Source: Maritalea sp051251695 (GTDB lineage Bacteria > Pseudomonadota > Alphaproteobacteria > Rhizobiales > Devosiaceae). Taken from it: a stretch of DNA of 64,000 bases. The notes beneath the pieces were generated by a model, which worked only from the letters and a program-made list of their open reading frames with translations, searched no databases and was not told where the DNA came from. This document shows positions 8,668 through 17,801 of this stretch, one piece after another. How positions within the stretch are numbered: position 1 is the first letter of the stretch; each line of letters starts with the position of its first letter. Location of the stretch: the NCBI RefSeq assembly GCF_051251695.1, contig NZ_JBPOEU010000003.1:1-64000 (forward strand). The letters run 5' to 3'. The position numbers and the translations under genes are program-made.

Positions 8668-9040
8668 CACTGTTGAAACCCACCGCACAATAGGTCTAAA
8701 ATGCCCCTGTTGATAAGAGTACTGGCGACGATCACTGTAAAAGCAGGCGTCGCTTAAATAATCCGGGGGCAATGACAATGTGTGCGAAGTGGAACGAGCT
8801 TAATGATCAATATTTTGCAAGTTTTCGTTTTCGAGCATCTTCAAGTCATAGCTAGCCAGATTGATTAAAAGTTCGGCAGTTAAGTAAACAGGCGCATTCT
8901 GCGTCATTTTCAAAGTAATTAGCAATAGAGCAGACGTTGGATGTTTTCAGCGAATGCTAGGGGTTTGTCTGGTCGGTAAAGATCAGCTGATTAACGCGCG
9001 AAAAAGCGGTTGTGCGTTGATCATTTTAAAAGAGGCACAA

Positions 9041-10564
9041 ATGGATCAAACAACAATGTTGGCGCGAGATAAAAATGATGACGCAAAACATCTAATTGCG
9101 ACGGCAAAAACCGGGGGCGGTAATTGTATGACGGAAAAAGGGGTCGACCACACCAAGTTGTGGACACGCGTGAAGAAGCGCCTTTGGGCTGGCGTTGGTG
9201 AAGACATCTTCAATTCATGGTTTGCCCGACTGGAATTGGTGGAAATTGACGGCGAACTAGCGCACCTTTCGGTTCCAACCCGTTTTCTATGTTCTTGGAT
9301 ATTGTCAAATTACCAAGAACGAATTATCGAGGCGTTCCAAGGCGAGAAGCAGCAAATTCAAACTTTGCAAATCACCGTGCGCGTTAATGGTAAGGTCGAA
9401 TGCAAATCGGCCGCTAAGCCCGAGGATGCCCCACAAGAGCAAAACACGCGGCCATCGGTTTCAGCAACCATTCGAACTGGTGCCAAACACAATGCGCGGG
9501 TAAAGCAGGGCGACGCCCTATCTGGCTCTGCGTTGGACCCTAAACTGACATTTGATACTTTTGTTGTCGGCTCTGCCAACGAAATGGCATTGGCCGCTGC
9601 AAAACAAGTTGCACAGGCTGTGGCGCAAAACACGGTGACCTTTAATCCCGTTTATCTTCATTCTTCTGTTGGGTTGGGCAAATCTCATTTGCTAAATGCC
9701 ATTGCTTGGGCTGCCGGGGGGGCGGATAAATCGCGTAATGTGGTTTACCTCACTGCCGATCACTTCATGTACCATTTCATCTCAGCGGTGCAGCGTCAGT
9801 CCGCGATCAGCTTTAAAGAATGGTTGCGCGGCATCGACGTATTGTTGATCGACGATATGCAGTTTTTACAAGGCAAGTCTGTTACTGAGTTTGGTCAGGC
9901 ATTGAGCGCTCTTTTAACTGGCGCAAAACAAGTCGTTGTTGCAGGCGATGCGCCCCCAAGTGGGCTTGATATGCTTGATGATCGCTTGCGGTCGCGCCTT
10001 TCAGGTGGCCTCGTTGTGCCGATCCGTTCATTGGACGAAGATTTGCGCCGCGCCATCGTGCAAAAACGTGCTGAACAAGCCATCGCGAAATATCCCGGCC
10101 TGCACATTCCCACCCAAGTGCTGGATTACGTGGCGCGTAAAGTCATTTCCCATGGTCGCGACCTTGATGGGTCGGTTAACCGCCTTGTTGCGGCAAACCA
10201 ACTTACGGGCGAACCGGTAACGGTTGAATTGGCGGAGAAGGCGTTGCACGACTTAATGCGTGCCCGTGATAGCCGTCGCATCAAGATCGATGAAATTCAG
10301 ATTATGGTCGCCAAACATTTCAAAGTGTCCAAACCTGATCTGTTGTCGTCACGTCGTTCACGCTCAGTGGTGCGTCCACGTCAAATCGCCATGTATTTAT
10401 CCAAAATGCTGACATCGCGGTCATTGCCTGAAATCGGTCGTCGGTTCGGCAATCGCGACCATACAACGGTGTTGCATGCGGTGCGTAAGGTCGAGCAGCT
10501 TATGTCTGAAGACAATGGGTTTGCTCAAGAAGTTGAATTGCTTAAACGCATGATCGAAGACTAG
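9041..10564 (+). CDS. dnaA: Chromosomal replication initiator protein DnaA
   Basis: DnaA binds origin boxes and opens the duplex in its ATP form. Domain I begins LWTRVKKRLW and includes FNSWFARLEL; a variable linker follows; the AAA+ domain carries Walker A (SSVGLGKSHLLNAI) and Walker B (VLLIDDMQFLQGK) and sensor-1/box VII sequence LDDRLRSRLSGG. Domain IV ends with the DnaA signature RFGNRDHTTVLHAVRKVE. The Walker A threonine is a serine here, a mild change. I choose ATG 9041 (507 aa) because AGAGG lies five bases ahead. ATG 9128 (478 aa) also fits, since homologues usually begin shortly before domain I. The frame is open from 8954. Confidence 0.96.
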   Translation: MDQTTMLARDKNDDAKHLIATAKTGGGNCMTEKGVDHTKLWTRVKKRLWAGVGEDIFNSWFARLELVEIDGELAHLSVPTRFLCSWILSNYQERIIEAFQGEKQQIQTLQITVRVNGKVECKSAAKPEDAPQEQNTRPSVSATIRTGAKHNARVKQGDALSGSALDPKLTFDTFVVGSANEMALAAAKQVAQAVAQNTVTFNPVYLHSSVGLGKSHLLNAIAWAAGGADKSRNVVYLTADHFMYHFISAVQRQSAISFKEWLRGIDVLLIDDMQFLQGKSVTEFGQALSALLTGAKQVVVAGDAPPSGLDMLDDRLRSRLSGGLVVPIRSLDEDLRRAIVQKRAEQAIAKYPGLHIPTQVLDYVARKVISHGRDLDGSVNRLVAANQLTGEPVTVELAEKALHDLMRARDSRRIKIDEIQIMVAKHFKVSKPDLLSSRRSRSVVRPRQIAMYLSKMLTSRSLPEIGRRFGNRDHTTVLHAVRKVEQLMSEDNGFAQEVELLKRMIED

Positions 10565-10592
10565 ACGTCTTTGTACAATTTGAAGATTAATT

Positions 10593-10624
10593 GGCCTCTT
10601 TGTTCATCAGCAAAGAGGCCTTTT
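10593..10624 (+). terminator. Rho-independent terminator after dnaA
   Basis: GGCCTCTTTG (10593-10602) and CAAAGAGGCC (10611-10620) form a perfect ten-pair stem with an eight-base loop, followed by TTTT. It separates dnaA from dnaN; the remaining 235 bp before dnaN show no gene. Confidence 0.88.
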
Positions 10625-10859
10625 ACGTTTGAGGGCGCGCCTCAAATATCATGCCATATTGATAGACACGGGGTGCGAAGATCAAGAATTGCAACGTCGT
10701 TGCGGTTGAACTAATAAGTTGCTGGCGGTAAGTTGGGTAAAGCTTTGCCTTTTTCCTTGCCTTTTGGTCTGCAAAAGGCCATTTTCCTTGTCCCCACATG
10801 GGGGTGAAGACGTATAAGCTGCGCCAAAAGCGGCAAAAAGATACTGGGAGTAGACATCG

Positions 10860-11981
10860 ATGAAAGTTACGCTTGAGAGAAATCACCTGTTGAAATCGCT
10901 CGGCCATGTGCATCGTGTTGTTGAGCGCCGCACAACCTACCCAATTCTTTCAAATGTTCTGCTTAATGCAAGCGATGGTGGCTTGGAACTGCGCGCCACA
11001 GATTTGGACATTGAAGTGACCGAATCGGTGCCTGCAATGGTGGGTACGCCGGGCACAACAACCGTGCCAGCCCATACGCTGTATGAGATCGTGCGCAAGC
11101 TTTCTGACGGCGCGGAAGTGAATATTGAAGTTGATGGCGCAGGCGAGCAAATGGCCATCACCTCAGGTCGTTCGAAGTTTAATTTGACGTGCCTAACTGC
11201 AGATGGGTTCCCGGATCTTAAATCGGGCGAGTTTTCGCACAAATTCAACATTAAATCGGGCGCGCTGCGCCAATTGATCGACTGCACGCAGTTCGCGATT
11301 TCCAGCGAAGAAACGCGCTATTATCTCAACGGCATCTTTTTCCACACGATGGATGATGGCGATGGGGTAATCATGCGCGCTGTAGCGACCGACGGGCACC
11401 GCTTGGCGCGTGCTCAAGTGGCTGCGCCGGAAGGGTCGCAAGGCATGCCTTCGATCATTGTGCCGCGCAAAACCGTTGCGGAAGTGCAAAAACTATTGTC
11501 TGGAGACGATCTGGATGTTGCCATCGAATTGTCTGAAACCAAAATTCGCATCGAGGTCAGTGGCGTTGTGCTGTTGTCCAAACTGATCGAAGGCACGTTC
11601 CCGGACTATGAGCGGGTTATTCCACAAAATAACGATAAGCGCCTAACGGTTGATACGGCAAGTTTCAAGCAAGCAGTTGATCGTGTATCGACCATTGCTT
11701 CAGACCGGGGCGGCAAGGCCGTTAAGTTGGCAATCGGCAATGGCCTGTTGGAAATGAGCGTTACAAACCCCGATCACGGCACCGCGCGCGAAGAATTGCC
11801 CATCGAATTTGAAGATGAGGGATTTGAAATCGGCTTCAACGCCCGTTACCTGTTGGATATTATCGATCAGGTGCGCTCAGAGACGGCCATCTTCATGCTT
11901 TCAGATGCAGGGTCGCCAACCATCGTTCAATCACAAAATGACGATGACGCGCTCTATGTTCTGATGCCGATGCGCGTTTAG
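10860..11981 (+). CDS. dnaN: DNA polymerase III subunit beta (sliding clamp)
   Basis: The 373-residue protein is the ring-shaped processivity clamp of the replicase. It begins MKVTLERNHLLKSLGHVHRVVERR, has the LRATDLDIEV and PILSNVLL segments of the first clamp domain, KLIEGTFPDYERVIP at the start of the third, and ends DDDALYVLMPMRV, the conserved clamp C-terminus. Length is normal. GGGAG lies upstream of the ATG. It is followed by recF after 20 bp, the classic dnaA-dnaN-recF-gyrB order, though dnaA has its own terminator here. Confidence 0.97.
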   Translation: MKVTLERNHLLKSLGHVHRVVERRTTYPILSNVLLNASDGGLELRATDLDIEVTESVPAMVGTPGTTTVPAHTLYEIVRKLSDGAEVNIEVDGAGEQMAITSGRSKFNLTCLTADGFPDLKSGEFSHKFNIKSGALRQLIDCTQFAISSEETRYYLNGIFFHTMDDGDGVIMRAVATDGHRLARAQVAAPEGSQGMPSIIVPRKTVAEVQKLLSGDDLDVAIELSETKIRIEVSGVVLLSKLIEGTFPDYERVIPQNNDKRLTVDTASFKQAVDRVSTIASDRGGKAVKLAIGNGLLEMSVTNPDHGTAREELPIEFEDEGFEIGFNARYLLDIIDQVRSETAIFMLSDAGSPTIVQSQNDDDALYVLMPMRV

Positions 11982-12001
11982 CGCCAAAGGGGCAATTGTT
12001 C

Positions 12002-13171
12002 ATGGCGGAACTGCGCCAAACTTCGGATAGTCGCCCCCCAGACCGGCAAGCACCAAGCCATTTTATCTCTCGGTTGCGGCTTTCAAATTTTCGCAACTAC
12101 TCCAGTGCCGCTTTGGACCCAAATGAGTGCCATGTGGTGCTGACGGGGCCAAACGGGGCAGGCAAAACCAATTTACTTGAAGCTATATCCTTGCTTGCTC
12201 CCGGACGTGGTTTGCGGCGCGCCAATTTTGACACCCTTGCCTTGCACAATGGCAGCGGTAGCTGGGCGGTGGCGGCGAGTGTCGAAACGATTTATGGCAC
12301 GGTAGATTTAGGGACGGGCCTTGAAGCTGAAAGCAATTCCGGTCGCCGGGTTAAGATAAATGGTGCCGCTGCAAAAACCGTAGATCAGCTCGGCGAGTAT
12401 TTGCGCATTCTTTGGCTTACGCCGTCCCAAGATGGATTGTTTACAGGCCCAGCGGCGGATCGGCGGCGCTTTTTTGACCGGCTTGTATTGGCACTGATCC
12501 CCGGACATGGGGCACAGGTTGCCCAGTTCGAAAAGGCAATGCGCCAACGCAACAAGCTTTTGGACGAAAATGGCGATCCATCTTGGGCGACGGCCATCGA
12601 AACGCAGATGGCAGCCCATGCATCCGCCATGCATTTTGCGCGGCTGGATACAATCGCGCATTTGAACGAATTGTTGCGGCTTGAAGATGATACCGGCTTC
12701 CCCTCAGCCCACTTGGAAATTGAAAGCCAAGAGCATGTTGGCGCGTTTCAAACATCAACCGAGTTGGAAGAAGCCTATATTCAATTGTGGCGGCAACGAC
12801 GGCAATTGGATCGCGCAGCTGGGCGCACAACGGTTGGCCCCCACCGCACCGATATTTTGATCACCAACACGGATAAGCAGGTGCCCGCGAGCATTTGTTC
12901 AACCGGCGAGCAAAAAGCACTTCTGGTGGGCCTCATCATGGCGCAGGCGCGTCTTGTGAAGCAAATGACAGGTCTTTCACCCCTATTGCTGTTGGACGAA
13001 ATTGCCGCGCATTTGGACGCCAATCGCCGCGCGTCGCTCTTTTCGCTGCTCAATGCGCTGGGCACCCAGTGCTGGATGACAGGCACCGATCAAATTCTGT
13101 TCGACGCTTTAGCCGGTGACGCGCAGTTTTTTCGGGTCGATGAGGCGCTTTTAACCCCCATTCATCCCTGA
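12002..13171 (+). CDS. recF: DNA replication and repair protein RecF
   Basis: RecF is an SMC-like ATPase that helps load RecA at gapped DNA. It opens with ISRLRLSNFRNYSS and the Walker A GPNGAGKTNLLEAI (about residues 50-63). Later it carries the TVGPHRTD block, an ABC-type signature around SICSTGEQKALL and Walker B LLLLDEIAAHLD. I prefer ATG 12002 (389 aa) with AAAGGGG about nine bases upstream; a TTG at 11996 would add only two residues. It lies 20 bp after dnaN and is probably co-transcribed. Confidence 0.96.
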   Translation: MAELRQTSDSRPPDRQAPSHFISRLRLSNFRNYSSAALDPNECHVVLTGPNGAGKTNLLEAISLLAPGRGLRRANFDTLALHNGSGSWAVAASVETIYGTVDLGTGLEAESNSGRRVKINGAAAKTVDQLGEYLRILWLTPSQDGLFTGPAADRRRFFDRLVLALIPGHGAQVAQFEKAMRQRNKLLDENGDPSWATAIETQMAAHASAMHFARLDTIAHLNELLRLEDDTGFPSAHLEIESQEHVGAFQTSTELEEAYIQLWRQRRQLDRAAGRTTVGPHRTDILITNTDKQVPASICSTGEQKALLVGLIMAQARLVKQMTGLSPLLLLDEIAAHLDANRRASLFSLLNALGTQCWMTGTDQILFDALAGDAQFFRVDEALLTPIHP

Positions 13172-13289
13172 TCTTGGGTGCAATGGGTCTGTTTAGCTGT
13201 CCATTGCGTGAAATGAGCGCTCAGAGCTTTGGTTTCGGCCAAAAAAAGTCTAGAAATAACTAAGTTTAATTGAAAATGATTCGGTGCAA

Positions 13290-15719
13290 ATGAGCGACGA
13301 AAAAGCAGTTCCAGCAAATGGCGATTATGGTGCGGATAGCATTAAGGTTCTTAAGGGTCTAGATGCGGTGCGCAAGCGACCTGGTATGTATATTGGCGAT
13401 ACGGACGACGGGTCCGGATTGCATCATATGGTGTATGAGGTTGTTGATAACGCGATTGATGAAGCGCTGGCCGGTCATGCAGATTATGTGACGGTCACCA
13501 TCAATGCGGACGGCTCGGTCTCTGTGACCGACAATGGACGCGGCATCCCCACAGGCATTCATGAGGAAGAAGGCGTTTCCGCCGCCGAACTGATCATGAC
13601 CCAGCTCCATGCTGGCGGTAAGTTCGATAGCAATTCCTATAAAGTCTCCGGCGGTCTGCACGGCGTGGGCGTTTCTGTTGTGAACGCGCTTTCGGTTTGG
13701 CTTGAATTGGAAATCAAGCGCGACGGTGAAATCCACAAAATGCGCTTTACCCATGGCGTGCCAGATGCGTCTTTGGCAAAAATTGGTGAATGCGGCACCG
13801 AAAAGGGCACTAAAGTGACCTTTATGCCTTCGACCGACACCTTCACCATGGTTGAGTTCGACTATGCAACGCTTGAGCATCGATTGCGCGAATTGGCGTT
13901 TTTGAACTCTGGTGTGCGCATTATCCTAACAGATAAGCGCCACCCTGAAGAAATCACCCAAGAGCTTCACTATGATGGTGGTCTGCAAGAATTCGTGCGC
14001 TATTTGGATAAAGCCAAGCAATCCATGATCGAAGCGCCGATTTATATCACAGCGGACAAGGACGACATCACGGTCGAACTGGCCCTGTGGTGGAACGATA
14101 GCTATCATGAAAATGTTCTGTGTTTTACCAACAACATTCCCCAACGCGATGGCGGCACCCATTTGGCGGGTCTGCGCGGCGGTCTAACACGCCAAGTGAT
14201 TAGCTATGCGGAAAAGAGCGGCATTCTTAAAAGAGAAAAAGTGCAGCCAACCGGTGATGACACCCGCGAAGGCCTGACCTGCGTACTTTCTGTGAAAGTG
14301 CCGGACCCTAAATTCTCGTCTCAAACAAAAGACAAGCTTGTTTCGTCCGAAGTGCGCCCCGTTGTTGAATCGGTGGTCAATGAGCGGCTAAACCAATGGT
14401 TTGAAGAGCACCCCGCAGAAGCAAAACAAATTGTTTCAAAAGTGGCGGAAGCCGCGGCGGCACGCGAGGCAGCACGTAAAGCGCGTGAACTTACGCGTCG
14501 TAAATCGTCGCTAGATGTTTCTTATCTTGCAGGCAAACTCAAAGATTGTTCGGAAAAAGACCCCGCACTTTCAGAACTCTTCCTGGTGGAGGGTGACTCA
14601 GCGGGCGGCTCAGCGTCCCAAGGTCGTGATCGTGGTACACAAGCGGTTTTGCCCTTGCGTGGTAAAATCTTAAACGTGGAACGCGCTCGTTTCGACAAGA
14701 TGCTTTCCAGCCAAGAAATTGGCAATCTGGTGATGGCGCTTGGCACTTCGATTGGTCGCGAAGAATTTAACATCGAAAAACTGCGTTACCACAAAATCAT
14801 CATCATGACCGATGCGGACGTGGATGGCTCTCACATTCGCACATTGTTGCTGACCTTCTTTTATCGGCAAATGCCTGAATTGGTGGAACGCGGCCATATC
14901 TACATCGCCCAACCGCCACTGTATAAAGTGCGACGCGGCCAGTCAGAGCAATATTTGAAAGACGAACGGGCCCGCGAAGAATATTTGCTAACCGTTGGTT
15001 TAGAAGATTCTGTGTTGACCACCGGCGCTGGTGCAGCCCGGGGCGGCAATGATCTGGCTGATATCGTGGCCAAAGCTCGCGATATGGTTCATATCATCAA
15101 TGCACTTAACGCGCGCTACAATCGTCAAATTGTCGAGCAATGCACCATCACTGGAGCATTAGCGCAATCCGTTTTGGAAGATCCCGCCAAAGCAAATGCG
15201 ATGGCTCAAGAAGTGGCCGAACGTCTCAACTTGGTTTCAGCTGAAACCGAAAAAGGTTGGACCGGCGCGTTTGATGATCAAATTGGCTACAGCTTCGCCC
15301 GCATCGTGCGCGGCGTGGAAGAACGTCATACGCTAGATCAATCGCTGATTAATTCGCTTGATGCGCGGAACTTGGAAAGATTGGCGGCAGAGGTTGCTGA
15401 TGTTTTTGTTGGCGTTGCTAAATTTGAGCGCAAAGGCAACGGCGAAGAAATTTACGGCCCGTTCTCGCTTTATGAAGCGATCACCAGCTTTGGGCGCAAA
15501 GGCATCACCATGCAGCGCTATAAAGGGTTGGGCGAAATGAACCCAGAACAGCTTTGGGAAACAACGCTTGATCCAAATGTGCGCTCGCTTTTGCAAGTGC
15601 ATGTGAAAGAAAGCGACGTCGCCGACGAAACCTTTAGCCGCCTCATGGGCGACTTGGTTGAACCGCGCCGCGAGTTCATTCAAAACAACGCTCTAAGCGC
15701 CACCAATATCGACGCCTAA
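13290..15719 (+). CDS. gyrB: DNA gyrase subunit B
   Basis: GyrB is the ATPase half of the type II topoisomerase that introduces negative supercoils. The GHKL ATPase domain shows EVVDNAIDEA, DNGRGIP and GGLHGVGVSVVNALS. The Toprim domain has LVEGDSAGGSA and TDADVDGSHIR, and the C-terminal block GLGEMNPEQLWETT is present. The protein keeps the roughly 170-residue insertion typical of proteobacterial GyrB within the Toprim-tail region, which accounts for its 809 residues. I start at ATG 13290 (MSDEKAVPAN); a GTG six bases earlier is the alternative. A GATTC site sits a few bases ahead. Confidence 0.97.
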   Translation: MSDEKAVPANGDYGADSIKVLKGLDAVRKRPGMYIGDTDDGSGLHHMVYEVVDNAIDEALAGHADYVTVTINADGSVSVTDNGRGIPTGIHEEEGVSAAELIMTQLHAGGKFDSNSYKVSGGLHGVGVSVVNALSVWLELEIKRDGEIHKMRFTHGVPDASLAKIGECGTEKGTKVTFMPSTDTFTMVEFDYATLEHRLRELAFLNSGVRIILTDKRHPEEITQELHYDGGLQEFVRYLDKAKQSMIEAPIYITADKDDITVELALWWNDSYHENVLCFTNNIPQRDGGTHLAGLRGGLTRQVISYAEKSGILKREKVQPTGDDTREGLTCVLSVKVPDPKFSSQTKDKLVSSEVRPVVESVVNERLNQWFEEHPAEAKQIVSKVAEAAAAREAARKARELTRRKSSLDVSYLAGKLKDCSEKDPALSELFLVEGDSAGGSASQGRDRGTQAVLPLRGKILNVERARFDKMLSSQEIGNLVMALGTSIGREEFNIEKLRYHKIIIMTDADVDGSHIRTLLLTFFYRQMPELVERGHIYIAQPPLYKVRRGQSEQYLKDERAREEYLLTVGLEDSVLTTGAGAARGGNDLADIVAKARDMVHIINALNARYNRQIVEQCTITGALAQSVLEDPAKANAMAQEVAERLNLVSAETEKGWTGAFDDQIGYSFARIVRGVEERHTLDQSLINSLDARNLERLAAEVADVFVGVAKFERKGNGEEIYGPFSLYEAITSFGRKGITMQRYKGLGEMNPEQLWETTLDPNVRSLLQVHVKESDVADETFSRLMGDLVEPRREFIQNNALSATNIDA

Positions 15720-15740
15720 TTTGACCTCACGCGCCGCATC

Positions 15741-15781
15741 ATAATTTGCACGACGCGCTAAGTCCGCGCTGTGCAAATTAT
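15741..15781. repeat. Perfect 11-bp inverted repeat after gyrB
   Basis: ATAATTTGCAC (15741-15751) and its exact complement GTGCAAATTAT (15771-15781) enclose 19 bases that can themselves partly pair. It begins 22 bp after the gyrB stop. There is no T-run, so it may be a Rho-independent-like end signal without a tail or a protein site. Confidence 0.55.
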
Positions 15782-15886
15782 TGGCGCTCCTGTAGGGCGC
15801 GCGAAAAGTCGCGCGGCTCCACCCAACAAGTGGTTCAGTGCCGAGCACATTTTTGCGCTTAAACTAAGCCCAACGCCCTCCATGGT

Positions 15887-16119
15887 CCTCTCAACGTCAT
15901 CCCCGCGAAGGCGGGGATCCAGGCATGAATATCAAAATATGAGGGCGTTTAAGGCTTGCCCCTGACTGAGTTTCTGCCTTCGCAGGTATGGCGGCCCTCA
16001 TCCTTCATGCCGGAGCTCAACCCGAGTATCCATAGCGTCGGCTGTGCAAAAGCAAAGTCCTCAATCGCCAACAAATGTCTACGCCAACAGCGAAACGCCG
16101 GATCAAGTCCGGGGAAGCC
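15887..16119. repeat. Long direct repeat, copy 1 (233 bp)
   Basis: This block recurs 536 bp downstream (16423-16655) with no length difference and roughly 90% identity by eye. Both copies begin with the GC-rich palindrome CCCCGCGAAGGCGGGG and end with GATCAAGTCCGGGG-like sequence. There is no credible protein in it. The whole 15720-16746 stretch holds no gene, only repeats. Confidence 0.9.
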
Positions 16120-16228
16120 TCGAGGGATGGTTGTCGTGCCACGTGGCAATCTTCTGACAACCTGATGGTATTCGCGGACGCGCGGCCTGAGCAGGGACCT
16201 TGTTAGGCCGCCTCGGTGTTCGCCCATT

Positions 16229-16364
16229 CTCATGGTTAGCCGGTCGATCCATGAACACGGTGCATGAACTTTCATCCTTCGACAAGCTCAGGACGAGGGG
16301 CAGTGTTGACGTTCGCGCAAAAAAATCTCCCTCCCCCTTGTGGGGAGGGATTAAGGGTGGGGGG
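16229..16364. repeat. Composite intergenic repeat module
   Basis: In order it holds an imperfect palindrome (TCATGG ... CCATGA), a block with CCTTCGACAAGCTCAGGA, a short GTTGACGTTCGCGC linker, and a hairpin unit CTCCC-CCTTGTGG-GGAG ending in GGGATTAAGGGTGGGG. The same modules in the same order occur at 57042-57180. Confidence 0.8.
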
Positions 16365-16422
16365 TAATAGAGAAAAGGGCCCTCATCTGAACCGGCTCCC
16401 CCACCTTTGATGATAGGTTGCC

Positions 16423-16655
16423 CCTCTCAACGTCATCCCCGCGAAGGCGGGGATCCAGGCATGAATATCAAAATATGAGGGCGTTTAAGGCTCACCCCTG
16501 ACTGAGTTTCTGCCTTCGCAGGTATGGCGGCCCTCATCCTTCATACTGGGGCTTGATCCGAGTATCCATAGCGTCAGCCGTGTAAAAGCAAAGTTCCCGA
16601 TCGCCAACGAATGTTTACGCCAACAGCGAGACCCCGGATGAAGTCCGGGGAAGCC
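16423..16655. repeat. Long direct repeat, copy 2 (233 bp)
   Basis: Second copy of the 15887-16119 element, same orientation, same length. Differences are mostly transitions and cluster in the second half. It lies between the composite module and the GNAT gene. Confidence 0.9.
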
Positions 16656-16746
16656 CCCAGAACTTGTTGATGCGATGTTTAAAACCTGCTGGCCGTCCCG
16701 GCCCCCGAGCCGGGACCGGCTCCCCCACCTTTGAAGATCGCTCGAC

Positions 16747-17214
16747 CTAAAGCCTCCGCACCATCAAAACCGTGGTGAAACCGCTATGCCATTCTTCATC
16801 AGGATAAGTGTCGACCTCCTCAAAGCCGTGCTTTGCATAAAAGCCGCGCGCTTGGGCGTTAAACGTATCAGTTTCCAAACGAACTTCATCATAAGCCTTT
16901 GAAATTTCGCCAATCGCGTGGGCCAATAACATGCTTCCAGCCCCCGTACCTTGATGCGCGTGCGAAATGTGCAAGGCATCCAAGAAATTGTCACGCCAAT
17001 GGGCCATCCCAACAACTTGCTCGTTGAGTTCAGCAACATAAAAATCCATCCAATGACGGTCGCCATATCCCCGTAAGCGTTGATCAATATCCCTAGCGTG
17101 TTCTCTGCCCATATCCGATAAAGCCGGAAGCCATGTGTGGGTAAATGTGGACTTCAACACATCCAATATTGGGCCACTATCCGCTTTAGTTGCAGGTCGA
17201 ATTTGAACGTTCAT
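16747..17214 (-). CDS. GNAT family N-acetyltransferase
   Basis: The 155-residue protein is a single GNAT domain, transferring an acetyl group from acetyl-CoA to an amine; the substrate is not deducible. It begins VQIRPATKADSGPI, has the acetyl-CoA pyrophosphate loop HQGTGAGSMLL (about 85-95, the Q/RxxGxG/A motif) and the later ARGFYAKHGFEEV segment typical of the fold. AAGGA stands nine bases ahead of the ATG. It is isolated, flanked by the repeat-rich gap on one side and a 587-bp gene-free stretch on the other. Confidence 0.9.
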   Translation of the reverse strand: MNVQIRPATKADSGPILDVLKSTFTHTWLPALSDMGREHARDIDQRLRGYGDRHWMDFYVAELNEQVVGMAHWRDNFLDALHISHAHQGTGAGSMLLAHAIGEISKAYDEVRLETDTFNAQARGFYAKHGFEEVDTYPDEEWHSGFTTVLMVRRL

Positions 17215-17801
17215 CGGAGGCGTCCTTCATTGGCAGCACCATGTTAGTCCCCAATATATGGACAACCGAAATGCAATCAACATTCAATCACGAGATACTT
17301 ATCCTCCCCCAAAATATCTCCCGTATGCTGAACACGCTTTCACATTCCACCGGTTGCCGACGGGCAATGGAGCATTGGCCTTCAATGTCGTGAAAGTTTG
17401 GCCTGCTGAGGTGGTCGCACTGCAGCAGTTGATATTGATTAAAGGTCCAGCCTGACGCCGAGGGCACCTGTAAGTCGCTTAATGGGAGGCTGTTTCTCAT
17501 TATCATCAAATGGTTAGCTAACGCGAGCCAAACAGTTTTGATGGAGTGCATGCAAAGGGGATAGAAGGGTTTAGCTCCCCGGGGCAAGAAAACAATATGG
17601 CTTCGGCCAATAGCGCGGGGTAGTTTTTGGCTCCCCCCAAACAATTCTTCAGCGCACTGAGCAAAAATCTATCTCGCGCTCCGCAAAATTGACCAAAAGG
17701 CGAGTGGCCAAGGCCGCTGGCCCCAAATTGTTGTGGAAATTTACGTCACATAAACCGGCCACATTTAAGGTGGATATAGAGCCCTCCCAATTAGATGAGC
17801 G
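17215..17801. other. Gene-free stretch between GNAT and PBP genes
   Basis: I see no credible gene. The longest frame (17288-17644, minus) has no recognisable features and no ribosome site. A 10-bp palindrome GTTAGCTAAC lies near 17512-17521. The promoters of the divergent GNAT and penicillin-binding protein genes should lie here. Confidence 0.6.

Noticed and set aside
8287..9040. Chromosome origin next to dnaA
   Set aside because: Only one weak DnaA-box-like sequence is visible, and in many Rhizobiales the origin is near hemE instead. GC skew could not be computed.
8954..9040. DnaA starting at the farthest upstream ATG (8954)
   Set aside because: No ribosome site, and the extra residues are unlike any DnaA N-terminus; ATG 9041 or 9128 is better.
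15771..16285. Open frames of 60-108 codons in the gap after gyrB
   Set aside because: They lie within the repeat elements and are read in both directions with no domain or start signal.
17288..17644. 118-codon open frame on the minus strand before the PBP gene
   Set aside because: Composition looks random, no ribosome site, no family resemblance.
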